From Akkermansia muciniphila (lineage in GTDB: Bacteria > Verrucomicrobiota > Verrucomicrobiia > Verrucomicrobiales > Akkermansiaceae), in the NCBI GenBank assembly GCA_945888515.1, contig CAMDAD010000007.1:1-64000 (forward strand): a DNA stretch of 64,000 nucleotides, read 5' to 3'. Of the stretch, positions 57,845-64,000 are shown in pieces (the stretch's first letter is position 1; each line of letters starts with the position of its first letter). A model generated the notes under the pieces. That model did not search any database. It saw only the letters and a list, made by a program, of their open reading frames with translations, and was not told where the DNA came from. The position numbers were made by a program, and so were the translations under genes.

Positions 57845-57880
57845 GTCGCCGAGCGCCCCCCGGCACTCGGCGACTGTTTT
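57845..57880 (+). terminator. Rho-independent terminator after the sigma/FecR module
   Basis: A 9-bp stem, GTCGCCGAG (57845-57853) with CTCGGCGAC (57866-57874), carries a 12-nt GC-rich loop and is followed by TGTTTT. It lies 15 bp after the secreted protein stop. Confidence 0.75.
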
Positions 57881-58085
57881 CCCATGAAACCAAAAACAAG
57901 TCTGCAAGCAGCTTTATTTTTGGAGGTCTGTTGCAGAAAACTGCATGCGGTAATCTGATAGAGTAACGCCAAGAATCAAGAATTTTGTGATTTTTTCGCC
58001 TAAAAAACCATCCATTTATTCATAAGAAAGCATTCATCGCAGGCCCACTTACCGTGGCCTGCATGAGAATTTGATTGCACAGCAT

Positions 58086-58538
58086 ATGCCTCTCTTTCAG
58101 AGTAAGAATGTGTCTGAAAACGCCACTTCGCATTCCAAACGCTGGCACTTGATTGCAGCATTACTCGCACAGCCGCGGCTAGCGCGTGCGATGCTACTCG
58201 GCACATCAGTTTATGGACTTATCTCATTGTGGGGTCTGCCGCTGATGGTATGTCCGTGGAAAAACCTGACAGGCCTTCCCTGCCCCGGTTGTGGCATGAC
58301 GCGCAGCACCTTCGCGCTCCTTCAGGGCCGCTATCGGGAGTCTCTGGAATCAAACGCCTTCACTTGGGTCGTCTTGCTAATGCTCATGATTGTGGCTGTG
58401 GGGGTATCCATTCCCGCGCGCTATCGCATGGTATGGATCCACTCCATCGGCCGCTGGGAACACCGCAGCCGCTGGGGCCTTTGGTTCGGCATTTTCTTGG
58501 TAATTTATACCTTGACACGTTGGCTTTCCTCTTTCTAG
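58086..58538 (+). CDS. DUF2752 membrane protein
   Basis: A 150-aa membrane protein with three hydrophobic segments and the family signature CPGCGMTRSTFALLQGRY. The Cys residues may bind metal or participate in redox chemistry; the function is unknown. The track start is a TTG (58071); ATG 58086 is preferred. A second small membrane protein follows 67 bp downstream. The preceding 240 bp between the terminator and this start shows nothing else. Confidence 0.85.
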   Translation: MPLFQSKNVSENATSHSKRWHLIAALLAQPRLARAMLLGTSVYGLISLWGLPLMVCPWKNLTGLPCPGCGMTRSTFALLQGRYRESLESNAFTWVVLLMLMIVAVGVSIPARYRMVWIHSIGRWEHRSRWGLWFGIFLVIYTLTRWLSSF

Positions 58539-58605
58539 ATAACTCATCTTTGTCATACTACTGTGACGAAGAGGCATCAAATAACAACAATAACAACTAC
58601 CTATT

Positions 58606-58923
58606 ATGACAATCGGATTCATCCTCATGAGCGTGGCAGGTCTGGCATCTTTGGCATGCTGGATCATGGTTCTCGTCAAAATGTTCAAAACACAAGAAAG
58701 CCCTCTGATGGGCATCATCGGCATCTTTTGCGGCCTGTGGGCCTTTATTTGGGGATGGATGAACGCTAGCAAGTACGGTCTCAGCAAAGTGATGCTGATT
58801 TGGACCGCATCATTCGTCCTGTCCTTGGCCGGCTACGGCCTCGTTATCAAAGCAGGAGTGGATGTCATGAAGGAGCAAGGCATTGATCTTACGAATCCGA
58901 ACCTGAGCCAGCCTAGCGAATAG
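58606..58923 (+). CDS. Small membrane protein of unknown function
   Basis: A 105-aa protein with three hydrophobic segments (FILMSVAGLASLACWIMVLVK, MGIIGIFCGLWAFIWGWM and VMLIWTASFVLSLAGYGLVI) and a polar C-terminal tail (KEQGIDLTNPNLSQPSE). No family is recognised. It is preceded by an AC-rich stretch (ATAACAACAATAACAACTACC) rather than a clear Shine-Dalgarno. A bidirectional terminator lies about 70 bp downstream. Confidence 0.65.
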   Translation: MTIGFILMSVAGLASLACWIMVLVKMFKTQESPLMGIIGIFCGLWAFIWGWMNASKYGLSKVMLIWTASFVLSLAGYGLVIKAGVDVMKEQGIDLTNPNLSQPSE

Positions 58924-58991
58924 ACCCAAGTTCTTGCGGAACTCACTCTGGAAGTAGCCGCTCCTGAGCAATCATTCACGAATTGCACGCC

Positions 58992-59021
58992 AAACCTGCC
59001 GATTTACTAGTCGGCAGGTTT
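58992..59021. terminator. Bidirectional terminator between convergent genes
   Basis: A perfect 11-bp stem, AAACCTGCCGA (58992-59002) with TCGGCAGGTTT (59011-59021), and an 8-nt loop. T runs follow on the plus strand. It lies between the small membrane protein and the minus-strand rhodanese gene, two bases from the latter's stop. Confidence 0.85.
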
Positions 59022-59023
59022 TT

Positions 59024-59494
59024 TTATTTTGACGGAGGTATCATCCCAGCCTGCGAGAGCGCTTTCCAGCCGCCATGCAAGGCGCGGACCTCTGGCACCA
59101 ATTGATAGTCGCGCAGGCGTTTGGCGATTTCACGACTCGTTCCGCAGCTGACGTCGCTACAATAGACGACCACTCGCTTTTGTTTCTCCGCAAGTAGTGG
59201 AAACGCCTGCTCCAGCAAACGATCAAAATTTTCCCCATCGGCGGTGGTCAGCAGGATGGAGCCAGGAAGTCCGTCTTTTTCCCAGTCGACTCTCCGTCGC
59301 GCATCCACCCAAAGGCAGTCACTGTGCCAGTCATCGATCACGGTCTGAAGGCAGATTTCATCACTCGCCAGCACTGCCGGATCACAGACGAGACGTTCGA
59401 CGGTGGCAGGCGGTGGATTGATCAGATAGGTTACTACGGCCGCAGTCACTGACAGCCCGAAGATGATCGCAAATTGCCGAAGATACACATTCAC
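59024..59494 (-). CDS. Membrane-anchored rhodanese-like protein
   Basis: A 156-aa protein with an N-terminal membrane segment (FAIIFGLSVTAAVVTYLI) and a rhodanese domain. The domain is seen in LWVDARRRVDWEKDGLPGSI, the active-site loop VYCSDVSCGTSREIAKRL and ALHGGWKAL. The loop Cys could carry a persulfide, although the CSDVSCGTS loop has an extra Cys compared with standard rhodaneses. The start is GTG 59494. It ends the five-gene minus-strand operon, 9 bp after DUF1573. Confidence 0.85.
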   Translation of the reverse strand: MNVYLRQFAIIFGLSVTAAVVTYLINPPPATVERLVCDPAVLASDEICLQTVIDDWHSDCLWVDARRRVDWEKDGLPGSILLTTADGENFDRLLEQAFPLLAEKQKRVVVYCSDVSCGTSREIAKRLRDYQLVPEVRALHGGWKALSQAGMIPPSK

Positions 59495-59503
59495 ACTCGC
59501 GAT

Positions 59504-60232
59504 TCAGGGAGGGGGGGGCTGATGGGAATCACTCGAGGGCGCTGGATCAGGGCGCTTCGCGACTTCAGGGCGAACCACAACAAAGGCCATCTGTTTTTTT
59601 TGTTTATCGATCGTGCAATCCGTTTCGATATGAATCACCGCCATACCGGGTGCCACATCTGGCTTCACGAGAGGTGTAACGATCAAATCGTATTCTTTGC
59701 CAGCTTCGACCGTTTTCAGCTCATACTCATAACAAGGATTATTCAAGGCGGCGCGAACGATTTGAATCGGTTCACTGTGATTCATGCGTATCTTCATCAT
59801 TTTCGTCGCCCATGGCGCTGGACCATTCCACTCCAAAGTACGCGGTTGTATATCCACCAATACGGGAATGATCACACGAACCACTAAAACAAAGGAAGGC
59901 TCGGACTCGGGATCGCCCTCGAGCCAGAGGACAACATTCTTATCCACCGCGCCGGTGAAATTTTCCATATCGAAATGAGCGCGCAAGATGCCCTTTTCGC
60001 CAGGGGCGTATTCCAGCTTACCTCCCTGATTGATCTGCACGGACATACAAGTGCAAGTGGACTCGTAGCGTGCGATCTTGACGCGCTCCGCTCCTTTGTT
60101 TTCAAAGGAAAAATCGCATGCAATCTTTCGGGCTTCCGGCGTGGCCTTGATTTCTTTTTTCTGCGCATCGAATACCAGTCCGGCGTGCAGCGATAAGGTC
60201 AAGCCCAGAAAACAGAGTAATAAATGCTTCAT
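59504..60232 (-). CDS. Secreted DUF1573 protein
   Basis: A 242-aa exported protein (signal MKHLLLCFLGLTLSLHA) with a DUF1573 Ig-like beta-sandwich, including the characteristic STCTCMSVQI and PGEKGILRAHFDMENFTG. A second beta region follows, and the protein ends in PPPP encoded by a run of eight G on the plus strand. Function is unknown; such proteins often accompany rhodanese or vitamin K epoxide reductase-type genes. Its ATG overlaps the upstream gene's TGA by 4 bp. Confidence 0.85.
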   Translation of the reverse strand: MKHLLLCFLGLTLSLHAGLVFDAQKKEIKATPEARKIACDFSFENKGAERVKIARYESTCTCMSVQINQGGKLEYAPGEKGILRAHFDMENFTGAVDKNVVLWLEGDPESEPSFVLVVRVIIPVLVDIQPRTLEWNGPAPWATKMMKIRMNHSEPIQIVRAALNNPCYEYELKTVEAGKEYDLIVTPLVKPDVAPGMAVIHIETDCTIDKQKKQMAFVVVRPEVAKRPDPAPSSDSHQPPPP

Positions 60233-60738
60233 GGGGATGGATCGGGAATCGGTTTATCGAAAGGCGAGAGCGAAATGATGAGAATCATGCGTCCCTGACG
60301 CCACTCGGGTCCCAGCACATACATGGGCGAGTTTTCGGCCAAGGCGGCACTCGTTTTAAGAATTTTTTTATGGCTCACCCAGAGTTCCAGATCGAGCCGA
60401 GTGAGCTCCTTCGATGGTCTCGCCTGCGCTTCAAAGCGCACCATGATGTCATCGGTATTCGCCATCGGCTTCGCCCAGTTTTCGTAACTGCGGAAGAGTG
60501 GTTTTGCATCCATACCGAGGACACGGTATTGCTCGAATTTCAGACGAGGATCTCTCCTCAAGCGCTGCTTGGTGGCCTCATCGAGGACCTTACACTTTGA
60601 TAGGCCTTCGACTTTTTGCTGATCACAGGCATGAATCAACGTTACGGTCACTTCACCGATCGTATCGCGCCCACGCTCCGCACGCACCGGCAACACGCAG
60701 GCGAGCAAAAAGAGGCAGACTTTGATGATTGCGTGCAT
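60229..60738 (-). CDS. Secreted protein of unknown function
   Basis: A 169-aa protein with a signal peptide (IIKVCLFLLACVLPVRA) and a predominantly beta body (GEVTVTLIHACDQQKVEGLS, LTRLDLELWVSHKKI). A pair of Cys residues (ACDQQ and SKCKV) may form a disulfide. The family is not recognised. It is the third gene of the sigma-led operon, 19 bp after the anti-sigma-like stop, and overlaps DUF1573 by 4 bp. Confidence 0.65.
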   Translation of the reverse strand: MHAIIKVCLFLLACVLPVRAERGRDTIGEVTVTLIHACDQQKVEGLSKCKVLDEATKQRLRRDPRLKFEQYRVLGMDAKPLFRSYENWAKPMANTDDIMVRFEAQARPSKELTRLDLELWVSHKKILKTSAALAENSPMYVLGPEWRQGRMILIISLSPFDKPIPDPSP

Positions 60739-60757
60739 AAGGGAGAGGGTGAATCAA

Positions 60758-61333
60758 TCAGGGCGCGATCAATGTGGCTGTCTCTTTTTCCTGCTGTATC
60801 AATTCGTTCAGATGCATCGCCTCATGCGAAGTGGTTTCCATCGTGGCGAAGGAATCGGGCAAGGCGGGCATTCCATTGAGCACGATGACCGTTCCCTCTG
60901 CGGGGCTGGTCTCAAAAAATTCGGCTTTGACTCCTTCTTCAGGAGTGTAGGTCACTAAGGTTTTGGTCCGATGAGATTTCTGCCGCCACTCTGTGCCCGC
61001 CAGAAAGCCGAGAACCATCGCTGCAGCGACACTCGTAGGAAGCCAGAATTTTCGCCACGGTGAAATCCGAACGGTGACTGGAACCTCACGTCGCAATGCG
61101 GTGCGATCTTGCTCGATCATGCGTATGAGACGCGATTGAAAAAAATCACCATACGGTAACTCAGCCGCTGCCATCGCCTCACTGACTTGACCGCGCCATT
61201 GGCGTGCGGACTCGCGTTTTTCCAGCCATAGTGGCTGATCAGCGGCCCAGGCATCGATTTGCTGTTTCAGCTCTTCTGGCAACTCATCTTCCAGCCACAG
61301 CATCAAACTTTGATTATCGGGATTCATACTCAT
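60758..61333 (-). CDS. Putative anti-sigma factor (membrane)
   Basis: A 191-aa protein with an N-terminal acidic helical region (NPDNQSLMLWLEDELPEELK), a single transmembrane segment near 98-114 (WLPTSVAAAMVLGFLAG) and an extracytoplasmic C-terminal tail. No zinc HxxxCxxC motif was found, so it is not a ZAS-domain anti-sigma; assignment rests on topology and on its 20-bp overlap with the sigma gene. It is expected to hold the sigma factor inactive at the membrane. Confidence 0.65.
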   Translation of the reverse strand: MSMNPDNQSLMLWLEDELPEELKQQIDAWAADQPLWLEKRESARQWRGQVSEAMAAAELPYGDFFQSRLIRMIEQDRTALRREVPVTVRISPWRKFWLPTSVAAAMVLGFLAGTEWRQKSHRTKTLVTYTPEEGVKAEFFETSPAEGTVIVLNGMPALPDSFATMETTSHEAMHLNELIQQEKETATLIAP

Positions 61334-61979
61334 CTCTCAGAAGTGTTTGTAGTTTCTGTCGGGCGTAAAACAAACGGCTCATCACCGTGCCGATCGTACA
61401 CCCCATTACGTCGGCGATTTCCTTATAAGAGAGACCCTGCACATCTTTTAGCAATACGATCTCTCGATGTTCGGGAGAAATTTTGGCCAACGCCGCTTCG
61501 ATTTTTTGCTTCAGCTCGCCCATGGCCATCTTTTTATCAGGGCTATCACCTACGTGAGGTATGGCGATTGCTGCGGGATCAATCCGCTCGTTCTCCAATG
61601 TCTCATCGTGCAACTCTCCGACTTGATCATGTTTTTTACGACGATTCCAATCATACACCACGTTATGAGCAATGCGATACAGCCATGTGGTGAATTTCGA
61701 CTTCGCCTCGAAGTTACCGAGCGCATTCCACGCCTTGATGAAAACGTCTTGGGTCAAATCCCAAGCGTCAGCCTCGTGGTGTGTCATATTGCGAATCATG
61801 GCAAAAATGCGATTGCGGTGCCGTAGCACCAACTGGTCGTAAGCCGTTGTGTCGCCCGACTGTGATCGACTGACAAGAACGGCATCGGCAGTCTCCTCCG
61901 CTCCATCCCCACCAAACGACGGCTCCAAGCGCATAGGTCCCTGCATGAAGTTTGACGAATGGTGGAACATTTTATTCAT
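61314..61979 (-). CDS. ECF sigma factor (RpoE-like)
   Basis: A 221-aa sigma-70-family factor with region 2 (YDQLVLRHRNRIFAMIRNM, DLTQDVFIKAWNALGNF, FTTWLYRIAHNVVYD) and region 4 (ISPEHREIVLLKDVQGLSYK, GTVMSRLFYARQKL). This is the second ECF factor in the window. It heads an operon with an overlapping putative anti-sigma, a secreted protein, DUF1573 and a rhodanese. N-terminal Met choices within the first 16 residues are open. Confidence 0.92.
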   Translation of the reverse strand: MNKMFHHSSNFMQGPMRLEPSFGGDGAEETADAVLVSRSQSGDTTAYDQLVLRHRNRIFAMIRNMTHHEADAWDLTQDVFIKAWNALGNFEAKSKFTTWLYRIAHNVVYDWNRRKKHDQVGELHDETLENERIDPAAIAIPHVGDSPDKKMAMGELKQKIEAALAKISPEHREIVLLKDVQGLSYKEIADVMGCTIGTVMSRLFYARQKLQTLLRDEYESR

Positions 61980-62155
61980 GCAATCTGAAAAAACAGCGCG
62001 AATTTTGCGCTACCCGTTCACGCTAGCCCACTCTATTCACGCGTGCAATCACAGAATTCCCAGCCAGCGATTCCTCATTCTCGTCAACACAACACCAGAG
62101 AAACGAATGCACCGAATGCAAAAATGGGGAATGGGTGATTTTGTTTCTATGGGAC

Positions 62156-62181
62156 TTGACAAGTTGATTTGATATTTCAAA
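62156..62181 (+). promoter_or_regulatory. ArsR-family promoter and operator candidate
   Basis: A consensus -35 TTGACA (62156-62161) is followed by a perfect inverted repeat TTTGA-TATT-TCAAA (62168-62181), placed between the -35 and the expected -10 just before ATG 62190. This is the usual place for autoregulation by an ArsR-type repressor. The -10 itself is not clear. Confidence 0.55.
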
Positions 62182-62189
62182 TTACAAAA

Positions 62190-62504
62190 ATGCCTTATGC
62201 GAAAACCAATTTGTTTAGCGAAAAAACAGTCGCGCTGTCGGAATTCGCCAAGGCCTTATCGCATCCTGCGCGTATCGAAATTTTGACATTTCTTCACGGA
62301 CAAAGCGGTCGCACTTGCGGTGAAATCGTCGCGCACATTCCGCTATCCCAGCCATCCGTTTCGCGCCATTTGGCCACGCTCAAAGAAGCGGGCTTGCTGT
62401 CAGAACAACAACGCGGTAGCGAACATCTTTATTCCCTCGAAACCTCGCAAATCCAGCGTTTTTGTGAAGCTTTTTCCCAAACTTTGAAACCAACTTCTGT
62501 CTAA
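62190..62504 (+). CDS. ArsR-family transcriptional regulator
   Basis: A 104-aa winged-helix repressor with FAKALSHPARIEILTFLHGQ and HIPLSQPSVSRHLATLKEAG. A GLLSEQQRGSEHLYSLE wing follows. The metal-binding CxC of arsenic-type members is absent; it has one Cys (RTCGEI) near the recognition region, so it may sense redox or sulfur species. It precedes a CoA-disulfide-reductase-like gene by 3 bp. The track start at 62169 lies within the operator; ATG 62190 is preferred. Confidence 0.87.
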   Translation: MPYAKTNLFSEKTVALSEFAKALSHPARIEILTFLHGQSGRTCGEIVAHIPLSQPSVSRHLATLKEAGLLSEQQRGSEHLYSLETSQIQRFCEAFSQTLKPTSV

Positions 62505-62507
62505 GTC

Positions 62508-64000
62508 ATGAAACATTCTACCTCCACACATACCATCATCATCATCGGCGGCGTCGCTGGTGGTGCCTCCGCCGCCGCACGCGCCCGTCGTCACAGTGAA
62601 AGCACCCATATCATTCTGCTAGAGCGTGGACCTGACGTGTCGTTTGCCAACTGCGGACTCCCCTATCACATCGGGGGCGAGATCACTGACCGAGCCGAAC
62701 TGAATGTGCAAACACCGCAAAGCCTGCGCGATTTGCTCAACCTCGATGTCCGCACTCTCACCGAAGCGATTTCTATCGATCGCGCCAACAAAACGGTTGT
62801 GGTGCGCGACTTGTCAAGCGGTGAGGAAAACACTCTCGCCTATGATCAACTGATTCTCTCTCCGGGCGCGCGACCACTTGTTCCAGCGATGCCTGGCATC
62901 GACGATCCCCGCATCATGACCTTGCGAAATTTACAGGATACGGATCGCATCAAAGCCGCGGCTGCGTCAGCCCATCAAGTTCTGGTGATCGGCGGCGGCT
63001 TCATCGGATTGGAGATGGCCGAACAGCTGAATCACTTGGGCAAGTCCGTCACTCTCATCGAGCGCAATCCACAGGTGCTTCCCCTACTCGATAAGCCCAT
63101 GGTGCGACCGCTGGAAAAAGCGCTGGAAACACAGGGCGTTCATCTCATTTTTAGTGATGGCATCGCTGGCTTTGAGGCAAGTCCCAGTTCGCTGCATGCG
63201 ATCTTACAATCTGGAAAAAAACTGGCCGCGGACCTGGTGATTCTATCGATCGGCGTAACACCGGAAAACACACTAGCCAAGAACGCAGGACTGGAACTCG
63301 GCGCACGCGGACACATCGTCACCAACCAATGGCAGCAAACCAACGATCCTGACATTTACGCCGTGGGTGATGCCTGCGAAACCTACGACCCGATTTTTCA
63401 AACCCCGGTTGCGATTGCACTCGCCGGCCCAGCCAATCGCCAAGGAAGAACTGCTGCTGATCATATTTTTATGGGAGAGCGTGCGATCCCTTATCCCGGC
63501 AGCATCGGCACCGCTATTGTGCGCGTTTTTCACACCACAGCGGGGATCACGGGATGGAGTGAAAAACGGCTGCAACAAGCGAGCCTCCCCTACCAAACTG
63601 TCACGGTGAATGCAGCTTCTCATGCCAGTTATTACCCGGGTGCCGAGACGGTTACGCTCAAGTTACTATGGAATCCAGAAAACGGACGCATTCTAGGAGC
63701 CCAGGCAGTGGGCAAGGACGGCGTTGACAAACGTCTGGACGTCATCGCGACGGCGATACGCGGCAATCTGACGATCAACGACCTAGCGCATCTGGAGCTC
63801 GCCTATGCTCCACCGTTTGGAAGTGCAAAAGATGTGATTAATATCGCTGGGTTCGCTGCATGCAATATCCGTGATGGATTCCTGCTGCCGATTTCAGGGA
63901 TTGCCGAGGCAGGAGCGCAGATCGTCGATGTACGACCTGCCGAATCTGCCGCAAGACAACCAATACCCGGAGCGATCAACATCCCCTTGACGCAATTGCG
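62508..64000 (+). CDS. CoA-disulfide reductase-like FAD oxidoreductase with rhodanese domain (3' truncated by window)
   Basis: An open frame from ATG 62508 continues to the window end without a stop (about 497 codons visible) and is missing from the supplied ORF track. It encodes a pyridine nucleotide-disulfide oxidoreductase with FAD motif IIIIGGVAGGASAAARARR, the single active-site Cys in SFANCGLPYHIGG, an NAD(P) motif VLVIGGGFIGLEMAEQL, and IYAVGDACE. The C-terminal dimerisation domain is followed by a rhodanese-like start (QIVDVRPAESAARQPIPGAI). This is the CoADR-rhodanese fusion used in coenzyme A or polysulfide reduction. Control by the adjacent ArsR-type protein is likely. Confidence 0.9.
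   Translation, partial: MKHSTSTHTIIIIGGVAGGASAAARARRHSESTHIILLERGPDVSFANCGLPYHIGGEITDRAELNVQTPQSLRDLLNLDVRTLTEAISIDRANKTVVVRDLSSGEENTLAYDQLILSPGARPLVPAMPGIDDPRIMTLRNLQDTDRIKAAAASAHQVLVIGGGFIGLEMAEQLNHLGKSVTLIERNPQVLPLLDKPMVRPLEKALETQGVHLIFSDGIAGFEASPSSLHAILQSGKKLAADLVILSIGVTPENTLAKNAGLELGARGHIVTNQWQQTNDPDIYAVGDACETYDPIFQTPVAIALAGPANRQGRTAADHIFMGERAIPYPGSIGTAIVRVFHTTAGITGWSEKRLQQASLPYQTVTVNAASHASYYPGAETVTLKLLWNPENGRILGAQAVGKDGVDKRLDVIATAIRGNLTINDLAHLELAYAPPFGSAKDVINIAGFAACNIRDGFLLPISGIAEAGAQIVDVRPAESAARQPIPGAINIPLTQL

Noticed and set aside
59511-59518. Run of eight G as a phase-variable switch in DUF1573
   Set aside because: It lies at the extreme 3' end of the gene and encodes terminal prolines, so slippage would alter only the last residues.

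Overview
The window looks like chromosomal DNA of a Verrucomicrobiota bacterium, most likely of the order Verrucomicrobiales, with moderate to high GC. The call rests on family content: DUF1080 and ThuA proteins, a very large secreted protein combining a dehydrogenase-like propeller, HEAT repeats and a CxxCH cytochrome, a sigma factor of the Rhodopirellula/Verrucomicrobium type paired with a FecR-LamG membrane protein, a PUR-type small nucleic-acid-binding protein, and a DUF4175 protein. No rRNA and no CRISPR array was seen. One tRNA (Val, CAC) is present. The genus cannot be named from sequence reading alone.

Layout. (1) 0-6.7 kb is a defence island: hairpin repeats, hsdS, a fused XRE-ImmA/IrrE regulator, a PIN-domain protein and hsdR. 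The methylase gene hsdM is not in view and may lie upstream. (2) 7-12 kb holds the tRNA, an SDR gene, a DUF6941 gene, a ketose 3-epimerase plus DUF1080 pair, and xylA. (3) 12-17.1 kb is a minus-strand series: a XylR-type regulator, an MCE/MlaD protein, a protease-like protein that has lost its catalytic residues, an intact HtrA-like protease and a small secreted protein. (4) 17.2-20 kb is a fur-katG pair. (5) 20.4-26.6 kb is a cell-shape operon, mreB-mreC-mreD-mrdA-RNase E/G. (6) 26.7-28.5 kb contains two gene fossils (a helicase N-terminus and a DinD-like fragment) and an unrecognised ORF. (7) 28.6-33 kb holds an MFS transporter, DUF2062, uppP, an M23 peptidase and a SMUG1-like uracil-DNA glycosylase.

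(8) 33-41.8 kb is a divergent AraC-controlled cluster. A 33-bp inverted repeat lies between the regulator and two genes that correspond to the two halves of the plant Tm-1 protein. A 14-copy heptamer array follows, then a Dabb protein, the giant PVC-type protein and ThuA. (9) 41.8-49.5 kb is mainly housekeeping: rsmB, an orphan PotC-like permease, a PUR protein, a membrane PIN-TRAM protein, an orphan nuoA, a possible NlpC/P60-like membrane protein, and on the minus strand trpA, fur and an ABC-2-like membrane protein. (10) 49.7-57.8 kb holds DUF4175, an acidic secreted partner, an oligopeptide-type ATPase, and then an ECF sigma, FecR-LamG and secreted-protein module. (11) 58-64 kb holds a DUF2752 gene, a five-gene minus-strand sigma/anti-sigma operon ending in DUF1573 and a rhodanese, and an ArsR-regulated CoA-disulfide-reductase-like gene that runs off the window end. 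That last gene is absent from the supplied ORF track.

The strongest candidates for something unusual are the TA-like pair embedded in the type I restriction operon, the PDZ-interrupted pseudoprotease beside its active paralogue, the Tm-1-half operon with its palindrome and adjoining heptamer array, and the two sigma-factor modules that control secreted proteins of unknown function. All functional statements come from reading the sequence and remembered family knowledge; no searches were run.
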